Assembly (NCBI GenBank): GCA_035525455.1
Contig: DATLEF010000127.1
Location: 1 to 14,519, forward strand
Direction: 5' to 3'
DNA length: 14,519 bases
Source: JAQGMV01 sp035525455
Lineage (GTDB): Bacteria; Pseudomonadota; Gammaproteobacteria; Burkholderiales; SG8-41
The position numbers were made by a program, and so were the translations under genes. Within the stretch, counting starts at the first letter, position 1. Each line of letters opens with the position of its first letter. Under the pieces are notes generated by a model. The model saw only the letters and a list, made by a program, of their open reading frames with translations. It ran no database searches and was not told the DNA's origin. Positions 1 through 6,338 of this stretch are shown one piece after another.

Positions 1-212
1 CCCGCGCCGGGGCGATTCTCCACGATGACGGTGGTGTCCAGCCGCTTTGCGAGCTGCGGCGCGATCGCGCGGGCGATCACGTCGTTACTGGCGCCGGCCG
101 AGAAGGGCACGACGATCCTGATCATCTTTGGAATGGCCGCGTCCTGGGCGAACGCCGGCAGCCCCAGCGCCATCGCACCGTAGAGCATGAGTCTTGCTGT
201 CGCTTTTCGCAT
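1..212 (-). CDS. Bug/TctC-family periplasmic solute receptor, N-terminal part (cut by window edge)
   Basis: Only the first 70 codons are present; the gene continues beyond the left edge. Reading the minus strand from the ATG at 212-210 gives a signal peptide of about 22 residues (basic MRK start, hydrophobic core, LPAFA then QD). The mature N-terminus follows with the family signature IRIVVPFSAGASNDVIAR (about residues 31-48) and TVIVENRPGAG (about 61-71). In the Bug (TctC) family these segments form the first beta strand and ligand-binding loop of extracytoplasmic receptors, which bind carboxylates or related small molecules for tripartite tricarboxylate transporters. The usual loop PPGGxTD is here SAGASND, so the ligand pocket may differ from the other receptors in the window. 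A purine-rich AAGGCAGG lies a few bases upstream. It is divergent from the RpiR regulator gene and shares its 86-bp control region. Ligand unknown. Confidence 0.88.
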   Translation of the reverse strand, partial: MRKATARLMLYGAMALGLPAFAQDAAIPKMIRIVVPFSAGASNDVIARAIAPQLAKRLDTTVIVENRPGA

Positions 213-226
213 GGGGCCTGCCTTAT

Positions 227-255
227 TTGATCGAAATCATTTCAAATGTTACCAT
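227..255 (+). promoter_or_regulatory. Candidate sigma-70 promoter for the rpiR-type operon
   Basis: TTGATC at 227-232 and TACCAT at 250-255 are separated by exactly 17 bp; each matches four of six consensus bases. Transcription would start near 262, leaving a leader of about 37 nt before the ATG at 299. The palindromic half-sites described separately lie in the spacer and over the start point, which suits repression by the adjacent regulator. The assignment is by eye only. Confidence 0.35.
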
Positions 256-273
256 GATGAAATAAATATTTCA
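233..273. promoter_or_regulatory. Clustered TGAAAT/ATTTCA inverted half-sites, likely RpiR-type operator
   Basis: Two inverted repeats are visible: GAAAT-c-ATTTC at 233-243, and TGAAAT-aaat-ATTTCA at 258-273 with perfect 6-bp arms. A third overlapping dyad is ATTTGA (225-230) with TCAAAT (242-247). The same half-site therefore recurs at 239-244, 258-263 and 268-273 in the 86-bp gap between two divergent genes. AT-rich TGAAA/TTTCA-like palindromes are plausible targets for RpiR-type helix-turn-helix dimers. Binding by the neighbouring regulator is inferred, and could control both the receptor gene on the left and the regulator operon on the right. Confidence 0.45.
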
Positions 274-298
274 TAGCTGTCTCGTAGCTGTCCAACAC

Positions 299-1156
299 AT
301 GCCCGCCGACGCACCCCTGCTCAGGCGCCTCAAGGAAGGCGCCGACGCTTTCTCGAAAAACCAGCGCACCGTCGCGCGCTACGTCGTCAGGAACTATGAA
401 TCCGTCGCGTTCGCGACGGTATCGCAGCTCGCGGAGCAGTCGGGCGTGAGCGAAGCAACCATCGTGCGCTTCGCCAAGGCGCTCGATTTCAGCGGGTATC
501 CGGCGTTTCAGAAGGAAGTGAGGCGTCTTCTGCGAGCCGATCTGCGCGGCGTCGAACGCTTCAAGCTCGGAGCCGAGCCCAGGACGGGGCAGGCGACCCC
601 GCTCGACGCGATCGCTGCGAAAGAGCGTGAAAACATCTCGGCGCTCTACGACTCGTTCGATGCGCGGAGCTTCGCGAAAGCTGTCCGGATGCTGCGCCGC
701 GCCTCGGAAGTGCTCGTCGTCGGCACGCGGAGCACGGCTTCCCTTGCTAACCATCTGTGGTTCGCGCTCGACAAGATCGCGATCGATGCCAGGCGCGTTT
801 CCTCGATCACGTCGGAGACCTACGATCACTTGAGCCGCATGGACAAGCGCGCCTGCGTCGTGGTGATCGGCTTTCCGCGCTATCTCCGGGAACACGTGAA
901 GCTGCTGGAGTATGCGAAAGCGCGGCGGCTTGCGACGCTCACCATTACCGACAGCACGTTCTCCCCACTCAAGGGCGACGTTACCCTGCATGCCCCCGCC
1001 GAGTCGACGTCGTTCGTCGCTTTCCACTGCGCGCCGCTGATACTCGTCAACGCGCTGGTGCACGAAGTGAGCGTGGCGGACTCGACGAAGACGCTCGAAG
1101 CCCTGAAGCAATTCGAAGCAGTAGCCGAAACTCAGCAGTATTTCGTGAAGGATTAG
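299..1156 (+). CDS. RpiR/MurR-family transcriptional regulator (HTH + SIS domain)
   Basis: This is a 285-residue cytoplasmic DNA-binding regulator of normal length for the RpiR family. The N-terminal HTH_6 domain spans about residues 5-80, with the helix-turn-helix core TVSQLAEQSGVSEATIVRFA at about 40-59 followed by the typical ALDFSGYPAF turn. A SIS (sugar isomerase) domain covers about 125-255, with the phosphate-binding-type loop VVGTRSTAS at about 140-148 and VVVIGFPRY near 187-195. RpiR proteins bind DNA as dimers, and their SIS domain senses a small ligand, classically a phosphosugar. No sugar gene is nearby, so the ligand here is probably something else. ATG 299 is the only in-frame start in the gap; no clear Shine-Dalgarno precedes it. 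It is first in a unit with the AtuA-family gene (2-nt gap), suggesting autoregulation through the palindromes at 233-273. Confidence 0.93.
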   Translation: MPADAPLLRRLKEGADAFSKNQRTVARYVVRNYESVAFATVSQLAEQSGVSEATIVRFAKALDFSGYPAFQKEVRRLLRADLRGVERFKLGAEPRTGQATPLDAIAAKERENISALYDSFDARSFAKAVRMLRRASEVLVVGTRSTASLANHLWFALDKIAIDARRVSSITSETYDHLSRMDKRACVVVIGFPRYLREHVKLLEYAKARRLATLTITDSTFSPLKGDVTLHAPAESTSFVAFHCAPLILVNALVHEVSVADSTKTLEALKQFEAVAETQQYFVKD

Positions 1157-1158
1157 AC

Positions 1159-2529
1159 ATGGCCCAAGCCAGCAGGAAGGAACTGAAAGTACTGATCTCG
1201 ACCGGCCATCTCGGAACGGCGCCGACGAACCCCGGAAGCTTCAACCGCGCCATGGAGGAGGCTAATCCCGATTACGTCGTGGCCGACGCCGGCAGCTCCG
1301 ACCCCGGTCCGGTCTACCTCGGCGAAGACACGACGATGGGTCACTTCGCGCGCGAGGAGCTCGAGCTTTTCCTCACCGCGTCGCGCAAGAAAGGCATACC
1401 GCTCGTGATCGGCTCGGCCGGCGATACCGGGACCAACCGCGGCGTCGACGAGTTCGTGGCGATCATCAAGGAGCTCGCGCAGGAGCACAGGATCCCGAAG
1501 TTTAAGGTGGGCTATTTCTATTCCGAAGTTCCGAAGGAGCTCCTCAAGAAGAAGCTGAAAGAGGGCAAGGAGCTGACGGGCCTCGGCGGTTTTCCGAATC
1601 TCACCGAGGAGGAGCTCGACAAGGCGACGCGCGTCGTGGCGGTCGCGGGCTCGGATCCGTTCAAGAAGCTGCTGGAGATGGGCGCGGACGTCATCATCGC
1701 GGGCCGCTGCGGGGATATCAATTTCACGGCGGGCCCGTGCATCCACCACGGCTTCCCTGAAGCGCTCGCGTATCACATGGGCAAGATGATCGAGTGCGCG
1801 TCACTCGTCGCCGAACCTTTCATGGGCAAGGAAGCGATCGTCGGCACGATCTCGCAGGAGGACATCAAGATCACGCCGTACCACCCGGATCAGCGCTGCA
1901 CCATCGCCTCCGTCGCCGGCCATTCGATGTACGAGCGCGAGACGCCGTACTACGAGCACGCGCTCGGCGGACTCCTCGACATGAAAGACTGCGAGTACGA
2001 GCAGTTCAGCGAACGCACCGCGCGCATCACCGGCGCGAAATGGATACCCGCGAAAGAGCTGCGCGTGAAAATCGAAGGCGCCAAAAAAGTCGGCGAGCGT
2101 TACATGGGCTTCGTGGCGCTCCGCGACCCGCACGTCGTGAAGAACGTCGACCAGGCGATCGAATGGTGCAAGACGGCGGTTGCGAATCGTTTCGGCAAGG
2201 AGCAGTACGAGCTCTTCTTCCACGTCTTCGGCAAGAACGGCGTGCTGAAGGAGCTCGAGCCGGTCAAGGAAAGCCAAGCGCACGAGCTCGCCATCGTGGT
2301 CGAGGGTCTGGCGCAGACCGACGCGCTGGCCGAGAAGATCACCGATTTCGCGACGCGCATGTTCTTCCTGCTGCGCATTCCCGGCGTGAAAGGGACCGCC
2401 GGCAGCGCCGCGACCACGAAGAAGACCATGAAGTCGTCGCCGGGCTACATGTGGAACGTCAACCACACCATGCCGATCGACGACCCGATGGAGCTCTTTC
2501 CGATCCACATGACTGAAGCGGGTGTTTGA
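1159..2529 (+). CDS. AtuA-family protein (acyclic terpene utilization family, DUF1446)
   Basis: The 456-residue product matches my memory of the AtuA (DUF1446) family, named after Pseudomonas citronellolis AtuA, whose reaction is not settled. Recognisable segments are VLISTGHLGTAPTNPGSFNR (about 11-30), VADAGSSDPGPVYLGED (41-57), IGSAGDTGTNRGVDEF (84-99), VIIAGRCGDINFTAGP (178-193) and TASVAGHSMYERETPYYEH-like residues (about 248-267). These Gly-, Asp- and Asn-rich loops look like an active site. There is no signal peptide or membrane segment, so it should be cytoplasmic. The start at 1159 is supported by GAAGGA at 1147-1152, 6 nt upstream and inside the end of the regulator gene, which implies translational coupling. 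The next gene encodes DUF4387, a small domain known to accompany AtuA proteins, suggesting a two-subunit enzyme. A longer in-frame reading from 757 is only the regulator's other frame. Substrate not known. Confidence 0.88.
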   Translation: MAQASRKELKVLISTGHLGTAPTNPGSFNRAMEEANPDYVVADAGSSDPGPVYLGEDTTMGHFAREELELFLTASRKKGIPLVIGSAGDTGTNRGVDEFVAIIKELAQEHRIPKFKVGYFYSEVPKELLKKKLKEGKELTGLGGFPNLTEEELDKATRVVAVAGSDPFKKLLEMGADVIIAGRCGDINFTAGPCIHHGFPEALAYHMGKMIECASLVAEPFMGKEAIVGTISQEDIKITPYHPDQRCTIASVAGHSMYERETPYYEHALGGLLDMKDCEYEQFSERTARITGAKWIPAKELRVKIEGAKKVGERYMGFVALRDPHVVKNVDQAIEWCKTAVANRFGKEQYELFFHVFGKNGVLKELEPVKESQAHELAIVVEGLAQTDALAEKITDFATRMFFLLRIPGVKGTAGSAATTKKTMKSSPGYMWNVNHTMPIDDPMELFPIHMTEAGV

Positions 2530-2554
2530 AAGCAACTCTTCGTTAAACGCATTC

Positions 2555-2652
2555 GCCTGGATCCCTGCTTCGCGCAGGGATGACGACCTCCCCGTCATTC
2601 CAGCGCTGAAGGCATGCCCCTGAGTGCTTTAGTCAGGGGCTGGAATCCAGGC
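2555..2652. repeat. Inverted pair of REP/dRS3-like palindromic repeat units
   Basis: Two palindromic units face each other. The outer ends are GCCTGGAT (2555-2562) and its inverse ATCCAGGC (2645-2652). The inner ends are ATGACG (2580-2585) and its inverse CGTCAT (2593-2598). Unit 1 folds as an 8-bp stem ATCCCTGC/GCAGGGAT (2561-2568, 2574-2581) with a 5-nt loop. Unit 2 pairs ATTCCAGC (2597-2604) with GCTGGAAT (2639-2646) and contains a hairpin CCCCTGA/TCAGGGG (2617-2623, 2633-2639). The unit theme, GTCATTCC...GGAATCCAGG around a variable hairpin, resembles dispersed palindromes common in proteobacterial intergenic DNA, such as dRS3-type elements in Neisseria. It ends 12 bp before the DUF4387 gene. 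No T-run follows, so it is not a typical terminator; an mRNA-stability role is possible. Confidence 0.75.
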
Positions 2653-2664
2653 AAAGGAAACGCA

Positions 2665-2979
2665 ATGACCAAACTTTTCGATCTCGCCTCCACCATCCGC
2701 AGCAAGAACGCCGGGGTGAATCAGATCACCTTCGACATCATTTTCCCGAACGCCGAGCGCTACGAGCGCGTGCTCGCGAGCAAGACGATCACGAAGGACA
2801 GCATCGCGAAGCTTTTCGGCATCCCGCTCACGCGTATTTCCGACTTCGTCGAATTCGCTCCGGCCAACGCGATCAAGTTCACGCTGTACCGCCTGCGCCC
2901 GGGCGGCAGCCCCGGCGACTGGGACATGCTCGGCTGCCAGCAGTACGGACCGCTGCTCGAGCTCGAGATCCCCGGGTAG
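2665..2979 (+). CDS. DUF4387 domain protein, probable partner of the AtuA-family protein
   Basis: The 104-residue protein consists of essentially one DUF4387 domain. Visible hallmarks are LASTIRSKNAGVNQITFDIIF (about 7-27, conserved N-terminal segment), a central FGIP..RI and the C-terminal WDMLGCQQYGPLLELEIP (about 86-103), where the family has a similar GCQQHAPLL-type motif. The function of the domain is unknown; from memory it is typically encoded next to, or fused to, AtuA/DUF1446 proteins, as here. No signal peptide or membrane segment is seen. The start at 2665 is chosen because AAAGGA at 2653-2658 lies 6 nt upstream; an in-frame ATG at 2614 falls inside the palindromic repeat and lacks a ribosome site. 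A 135-bp gap containing that repeat separates it from the AtuA gene, but the same orientation suggests one transcript. Role as a small subunit is inferred. Confidence 0.85.
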   Translation: MTKLFDLASTIRSKNAGVNQITFDIIFPNAERYERVLASKTITKDSIAKLFGIPLTRISDFVEFAPANAIKFTLYRLRPGGSPGDWDMLGCQQYGPLLELEIPG

Positions 2980-2999
2980 ATCTCGGCTTTCCGCGCTTT

Positions 3000-3015
3000 G
3001 TGTCCGGACGGACAC
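3000..3015. promoter_or_regulatory. GTGTCC-N4-GGACAC inverted repeat, possible operator
   Basis: Perfect 6-bp arms GTGTCC (3000-3005) and GGACAC (3010-3015) flank GGAC, which itself makes a smaller dyad. It lies 26 bp upstream of the candidate extended -10 element at 3039-3047, a position suitable for an activator or repressor. No matching regulator is encoded close by, and chance occurrence in GC-rich DNA cannot be excluded. Confidence 0.25.
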
Positions 3016-3038
3016 TTCTGCGCGCGCACGCGCCGTTT

Positions 3039-3047
3039 TGGTATGCT
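3039..3047 (+). promoter_or_regulatory. Candidate extended -10 promoter element before the Bug receptor gene
   Basis: TG-G-TATGCT fits an extended -10 (TGnTATAAT) with two mismatches in the hexamer. No good -35 is visible, as is usual for extended -10 promoters. It would start transcription near 3054 and could give the receptor gene at 3088 expression independent of the upstream AtuA/DUF4387 unit. Assigned by eye. Confidence 0.3.
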
Positions 3048-3073
3048 GCCTCTCGTCGCTCGTGCGGCTTCAT

Positions 3074-3080
3074 GGAGGGA
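3074..3080 (+). promoter_or_regulatory. Ribosome binding site fixing the Bug receptor start at 3088
   Basis: GGAGGGA lies 7 nt before ATG 3088. It selects this start over an in-frame ATG at 2998, which would add 30 residues and bury the signal peptide. Confidence 0.8.
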
Positions 3081-3087
3081 ACGAGTC

Positions 3088-4068
3088 ATGAGAAAAAGCT
3101 TCGTCGTCGCAATGCTGCTCGCCGGTTTCGGTATCGCCGCACAGGTGCACGCGCAAGGCGTGTACCCCGAACGTCCGATACGCCTCGTGGTCGGATTTCC
3201 GCCGGGTGGCGCTACCGACATCTTCGCGCGCATCCTGGCGCAACACATGCCCGAGTCGATCGGTCAGTCGGTGGTGGTCGATAATCGCGGCGGCGCGAGC
3301 GGTACCATTGCGGCGGCGATGGTCGCGAAGGCGCCGCCGGACGGCTACACGATCATGATGGTGCCGAGCGGTCCGTACACCATCAGCGCCAGCACGTATG
3401 CCAATCTCCCCTACGATGCCGTGCGGGATTTCACCGGCGTTTCGCTGCTCGCGTGGGTGACGAACGTCATCGTCGTGCCTCAGGCCTCACCGGTGAAGAC
3501 GTTGCCGGACCTCATCCGGATGGCCAAGGAAAAGCCTGGCCAGGTCACGTTCTGCTCGTCCGGGTCAGGGTCTTTGCATCATCTGGCGGGCGAAGTGATG
3601 AAACGCCTGATCGGCGCCGAGATGATCCATGTCCCGTTCAAAGGCGCCGGTCCTGCCCTGACGGCGCTCGCGGGCGGCGAAGTCACTTTCGGCTTTACTT
3701 CGATGCCATCCGCGATGCCGCTCATAAATGGGAAGCGCTTGAGGCCGCTCGCCGTGACCAGCGAAAAACGCACGTCCGCGCTGCCCGGCACGCCGACCAT
3801 GACTGAAGCCGGTTTGCCCCCGCCTCCCGGGCTCGACATCCGGGAGTGGTACGGTGTGATCGTGCCCGCTGCGACCCCGGCGGCGATCGTCAACAAGCTC
3901 AACGCCGAGATGGTGAAAGTGTTCAAACGCCCGGACGTGCAGGCGCGGCTTCCCGAGATGGGCGCGGAGTACGTGGGCAGCTCTCCGCAGGCGCTGAGCA
4001 AGCAGCTCGCGAACGACGTAAAGACGTGGGCGAAGTGGGTGAAGGACGCGGGGGTGCGAGCGGATTGA
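3088..4068 (+). CDS. Bug/TctC-family periplasmic solute receptor
   Basis: The 326-residue product has the standard length of Bug receptors. Residues 1-22 form a Sec signal peptide ending VHA before QG, so the mature protein is periplasmic. Family landmarks in order: YPERPIRLVVGFPPGGATDIFAR (26-48, first ligand loop), SVVVDNRGGASG (61-72), PPDGYTIMM (83-91), LPYDAVRDF (107-115), TFCSSGSGSLHHLAGE (154-169), HVPFKGAGPAL (181-191), and LPGTPTMTEAGL before the hinge strand EWYGVIVPA. Such receptors bind carboxylates and hand them to a TctAB-type membrane complex, which is not encoded here, so it must be elsewhere or the receptor has a sensing role. It is downstream of the DUF4387 gene (108-bp gap) with its own possible promoter, and convergent with the next receptor gene (31-bp gap, no obvious terminator). 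Ligand unknown. Confidence 0.93.
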   Translation: MRKSFVVAMLLAGFGIAAQVHAQGVYPERPIRLVVGFPPGGATDIFARILAQHMPESIGQSVVVDNRGGASGTIAAAMVAKAPPDGYTIMMVPSGPYTISASTYANLPYDAVRDFTGVSLLAWVTNVIVVPQASPVKTLPDLIRMAKEKPGQVTFCSSGSGSLHHLAGEVMKRLIGAEMIHVPFKGAGPALTALAGGEVTFGFTSMPSAMPLINGKRLRPLAVTSEKRTSALPGTPTMTEAGLPPPPGLDIREWYGVIVPAATPAAIVNKLNAEMVKVFKRPDVQARLPEMGAEYVGSSPQALSKQLANDVKTWAKWVKDAGVRAD

Positions 4069-4099
4069 TCGGTGCTCCGTACAGAGTCGTATGGCGTTA

Positions 4100-5125
4100 T
4101 CAGTCGATCCTCGCCCCGGATTTCTTGACGGCCTCTCCCCATTTGGCTATTTCGGACACGATGAACGTCTTGAAGCGCTCGGGCGAGCCGCCCTGCACCG
4201 TAACGCCATTCGCCTCGAATCGCGCGCGTGTCTGCGGCATCTGAAGCACACGGGTGATGTCCGCATTCAGGCGCGAGACGATCGCCGCCGGAGTGCCCGC
4301 GGGCACCAGCACGCCGTACCACGCGCTCGCGTCAAATTTGCTGTAACCGGATTCCGCAATTGTCGGGACATCGGGCAACGCTGACGCGCGCTGTGCAGTC
4401 GTGACCGCGAGCGGGCGCAGCCTGCCGTTTTTGATGAGCCCAAGTGCTGCGGGGATCACGGCAAAGTAGAGATCGACGTGCCCGGCCAAAACGTCCGCCA
4501 TCGCCGGCGCGGCGCCTTTGTAAGGCACATGCAGGAGCTCGATGCCGGCGCGCTGCTTCAGCATTTCTCCGACGAGGTGACTGATTCCGCCGCTCCCCGC
4601 TGAAGCCATCGTCAACGACTTCGATTTTGCAGCCGCCATCAGATCGCCCATCGACCTGTACGGTTTGTCGGCAGCCACGACGAGCACGAGCTCAGTCGAG
4701 CCGACCAGCGTGATCGGCTGAAAATCCTTGACCGGGTCGTAAGGAAGTTTTGCGAACAGCGTCGGGAAGATTGCGAGGTCGCTCGCTTCGCCCATTACGA
4801 GCGTATAGCCGTCGGGCGTAGCTTTCGCCGCCACATCCATCCCAACGGAGCCGGCTGCGCCGGGTCTGTTGTCCACCACGATTTTCCATTGCAGGTTTTC
4901 GGCCAATGCTGTCGCGAGCGTGCGCGTCAGCACGTCAGTACCGCCGCCGGGCGGGAATGGCACGATGAAGCGGATCGGTCGGGTCGGATAGGCCTGCGCC
5001 GTAACAGTTGTCGGAATGATTAGCGCGCATGCAGCGAGCGCCAGTATCGTGTGAATTACAATCTGCACCTTTCGACACCACTCAATCTTTGCAAATGTTT
5101 CGACGCGAGCTTCATTTTTATTCAT
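4100..5125 (-). CDS. Bug/TctC-family periplasmic solute receptor, start overlaps divergent gene
   Basis: The 341-residue product is a second complete Bug receptor. It has a long charged n-region (about 20 residues), a hydrophobic segment from about 22 to 40, and likely cleavage near TVTA (43), so it should be exported. Landmarks are YPTRPIRFIVPFPPGGGTDVLTR (46-68), KIVVDNRPGAAGS (81-93), TPDGYTLVMGEASD (103-116), LPYDPVKDF (127-135), SAGSGGISHLVGE (175-187) and HVPYKGAAPAM (199-209). ATG 5125 is preferred because TAGGAG (plus-strand 5134-5139) is 8 nt away; the in-frame ATG at 5131 would leave only 2 nt. The DNA around its signal peptide (about 5041-5100, near 40% GC by count) is much less GC-rich than the surroundings. 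It stands alone between a convergent receptor gene and divergent CoA-transferase genes, which may supply its metabolic partner. Ligand unknown. Confidence 0.92.
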   Translation of the reverse strand: MNKNEARVETFAKIEWCRKVQIVIHTILALAACALIIPTTVTAQAYPTRPIRFIVPFPPGGGTDVLTRTLATALAENLQWKIVVDNRPGAAGSVGMDVAAKATPDGYTLVMGEASDLAIFPTLFAKLPYDPVKDFQPITLVGSTELVLVVAADKPYRSMGDLMAAAKSKSLTMASAGSGGISHLVGEMLKQRAGIELLHVPYKGAAPAMADVLAGHVDLYFAVIPAALGLIKNGRLRPLAVTTAQRASALPDVPTIAESGYSKFDASAWYGVLVPAGTPAAIVSRLNADITRVLQMPQTRARFEANGVTVQGGSPERFKTFIVSEIAKWGEAVKKSGARID

Positions 5126-6326
5126 GACCATTTCTCCTAGCGGCTTGCTGAGCAACCTGCGCGTTCTCGACTTGGGTCAGGATGTGTCCGGGCCGTTCTG
5201 CGCGCGCCTCCTGGCCGACCAGGGCGCCGACGTTATCAAGGTCGAGCCCCGTGACGGCGATCCGGCGCGTCGTATCGGTCCGTTTGCCGGAGACGAGCCG
5301 CACCCCGAAAAAAGCATTCGTTTCCTTTACCTCAACACCAACAAGCGCAGCGTCACCCTCGACATATCGAAGCCTGATGGCCGCAGCCTGCTCCACAGCC
5401 TGGCGCGCTGGGCCGACGTGTTGGTGGAAAACTTCGAACCTCGAGTCCGCTCCTCGCTCGGGCTCGATGACCAAAGCCTGATGGAGGTTAATCCGAAGCT
5501 GGTAGTGACGTCCATCTCCAGCTTCGGCAGCGGCGGGCCGTACTCCGACTGGAAAGCCACTGACCTTGTCACCAGTGCGATCAGCGGCCTCATGTACCAC
5601 TCCGGTGATTCCGACAAGGCGCCGCTGCGGAGCGCTCTTTCGCAGTCGCTCTACGTCGCCGGGATCAACGCCGCGTCGGCTACGCTGGTGGCCTTATTCC
5701 ATCGGTTGAGTGCGCAGGTCGGCGGGCGCGTGGACGTGTCAGTGGCCGAAAGCATGAGCGCCCACCTGGTGCAGGCGAGCGCGGTGTACGCGTACACGGG
5801 CGCTCTGAGAGGACGCCGTCCCGCGCGCGGCGCGCCGCTCGAAGAGCTGATGCCGTGTGAGGACGGGCACGCGGTGGTCTCTGCACAGGGCTCGCGCCCA
5901 TTCAGCGCCGTCGCGGATGTGCTCGGAATCGAAGAAATGAAAGGGCCGGCTTTCGCCACGGCGGAAGGACGCATCATGAACGGCGAGGCGCTCGAAAAAC
6001 TCATCCTGCAAGGCCTCGCCCGCTGGAAAAAGAACGATCTCTTCCATGCCGCGAACAAACAGGCGCTCGTGTTCGGGATGGCGCAGGGGGCGGATGAGCT
6101 GTACCGCTGTCCGCATCTCGGCGAACGGCAGTTCTTCGAGCGCGTACATCATCCGGTCGCGGGAGACGCGGCGTATCCGTGCGAGCTGGTTCGTTTGAGT
6201 GAGGAAGCCTTCAGGACGCGGCGTGCCGCGCCGCTACTCGGCGAGCACAACGTCGAGGTGTATCAGGGCATCTTCGGGCTCACCGAGGACGAGATCGTGC
6301 AACGTCGCAATGCGGCGGTTATATGA
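5124..6326 (+). CDS. CaiB/BaiF family III CoA-transferase (first of tandem pair)
   Basis: The 400-residue cytoplasmic protein has family III architecture: NLRVLDLGQDVSGPFCARLL (about 11-30) and GADVIKVEPRDGDPAR (34-49) at the start, LNTNKRSVTLD (70-80), DVLVENFEPRV (98-108) and SISSFGSGGPYSDW (130-143). The segment GGRVDVSVAES (200-210) contains Asp204 at the position I take as the catalytic aspartate that forms the acyl anhydride in CaiB and formyl-CoA transferase. Such enzymes move CoA between carboxylic acids, usually as interlocked dimers. ATG 5124 gives the usual N-terminal length, but no Shine-Dalgarno precedes it, and its start codon overlaps that of the divergent receptor gene. The next gene, 12 nt downstream, encodes a second family member, so the two may form one heteromeric enzyme or act sequentially. 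Substrate not predictable. Confidence 0.9.
   Translation: MTISPSGLLSNLRVLDLGQDVSGPFCARLLADQGADVIKVEPRDGDPARRIGPFAGDEPHPEKSIRFLYLNTNKRSVTLDISKPDGRSLLHSLARWADVLVENFEPRVRSSLGLDDQSLMEVNPKLVVTSISSFGSGGPYSDWKATDLVTSAISGLMYHSGDSDKAPLRSALSQSLYVAGINAASATLVALFHRLSAQVGGRVDVSVAESMSAHLVQASAVYAYTGALRGRRPARGAPLEELMPCEDGHAVVSAQGSRPFSAVADVLGIEEMKGPAFATAEGRIMNGEALEKLILQGLARWKKNDLFHAANKQALVFGMAQGADELYRCPHLGERQFFERVHHPVAGDAAYPCELVRLSEEAFRTRRAAPLLGEHNVEVYQGIFGLTEDEIVQRRNAAVI
5134..5139 (-). promoter_or_regulatory. Ribosome binding site for the minus-strand receptor gene, inside the opposing coding sequence
   Basis: Read on the minus strand this is TAGGAG, 8 nt before the ATG at 5125. It decides that start over the ATG at 5131, and it lies within codons 4-6 of the divergent CoA-transferase gene. 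Confidence 0.7.
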
Positions 6327-6332
6327 AAGGAG
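6326..6332 (+). promoter_or_regulatory. Ribosome binding site supporting a TTG start
   Basis: AAAGGAG begins on the last base of the preceding stop codon and ends 6 nt before TTG 6339. No in-frame ATG gives a proper CaiB N-terminus, so TTG is the start. Confidence 0.8.
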
Positions 6333-6338
6333 TTTCGC

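Noticed and set aside
757..1158. In-frame upstream extension of the AtuA-family gene
   Set aside because: The added 134 residues are an out-of-frame reading of the regulator gene; a good ribosome site precedes ATG 1159.
2616..2640. Rho-independent terminator after the AtuA-family gene
   Set aside because: The stem is strong but no T-run follows, and the hairpin is part of a larger inverted repeat pair.
2998..3087. 30-residue N-terminal extension of the Bug receptor
   Set aside because: It would precede a standard signal peptide, while GGAGGGA sits 7 nt before ATG 3088.
4069..4099. Possible bidirectional terminator between the two convergent receptor genes
   Set aside because: I found no convincing stem or T-run in these 31 bases.
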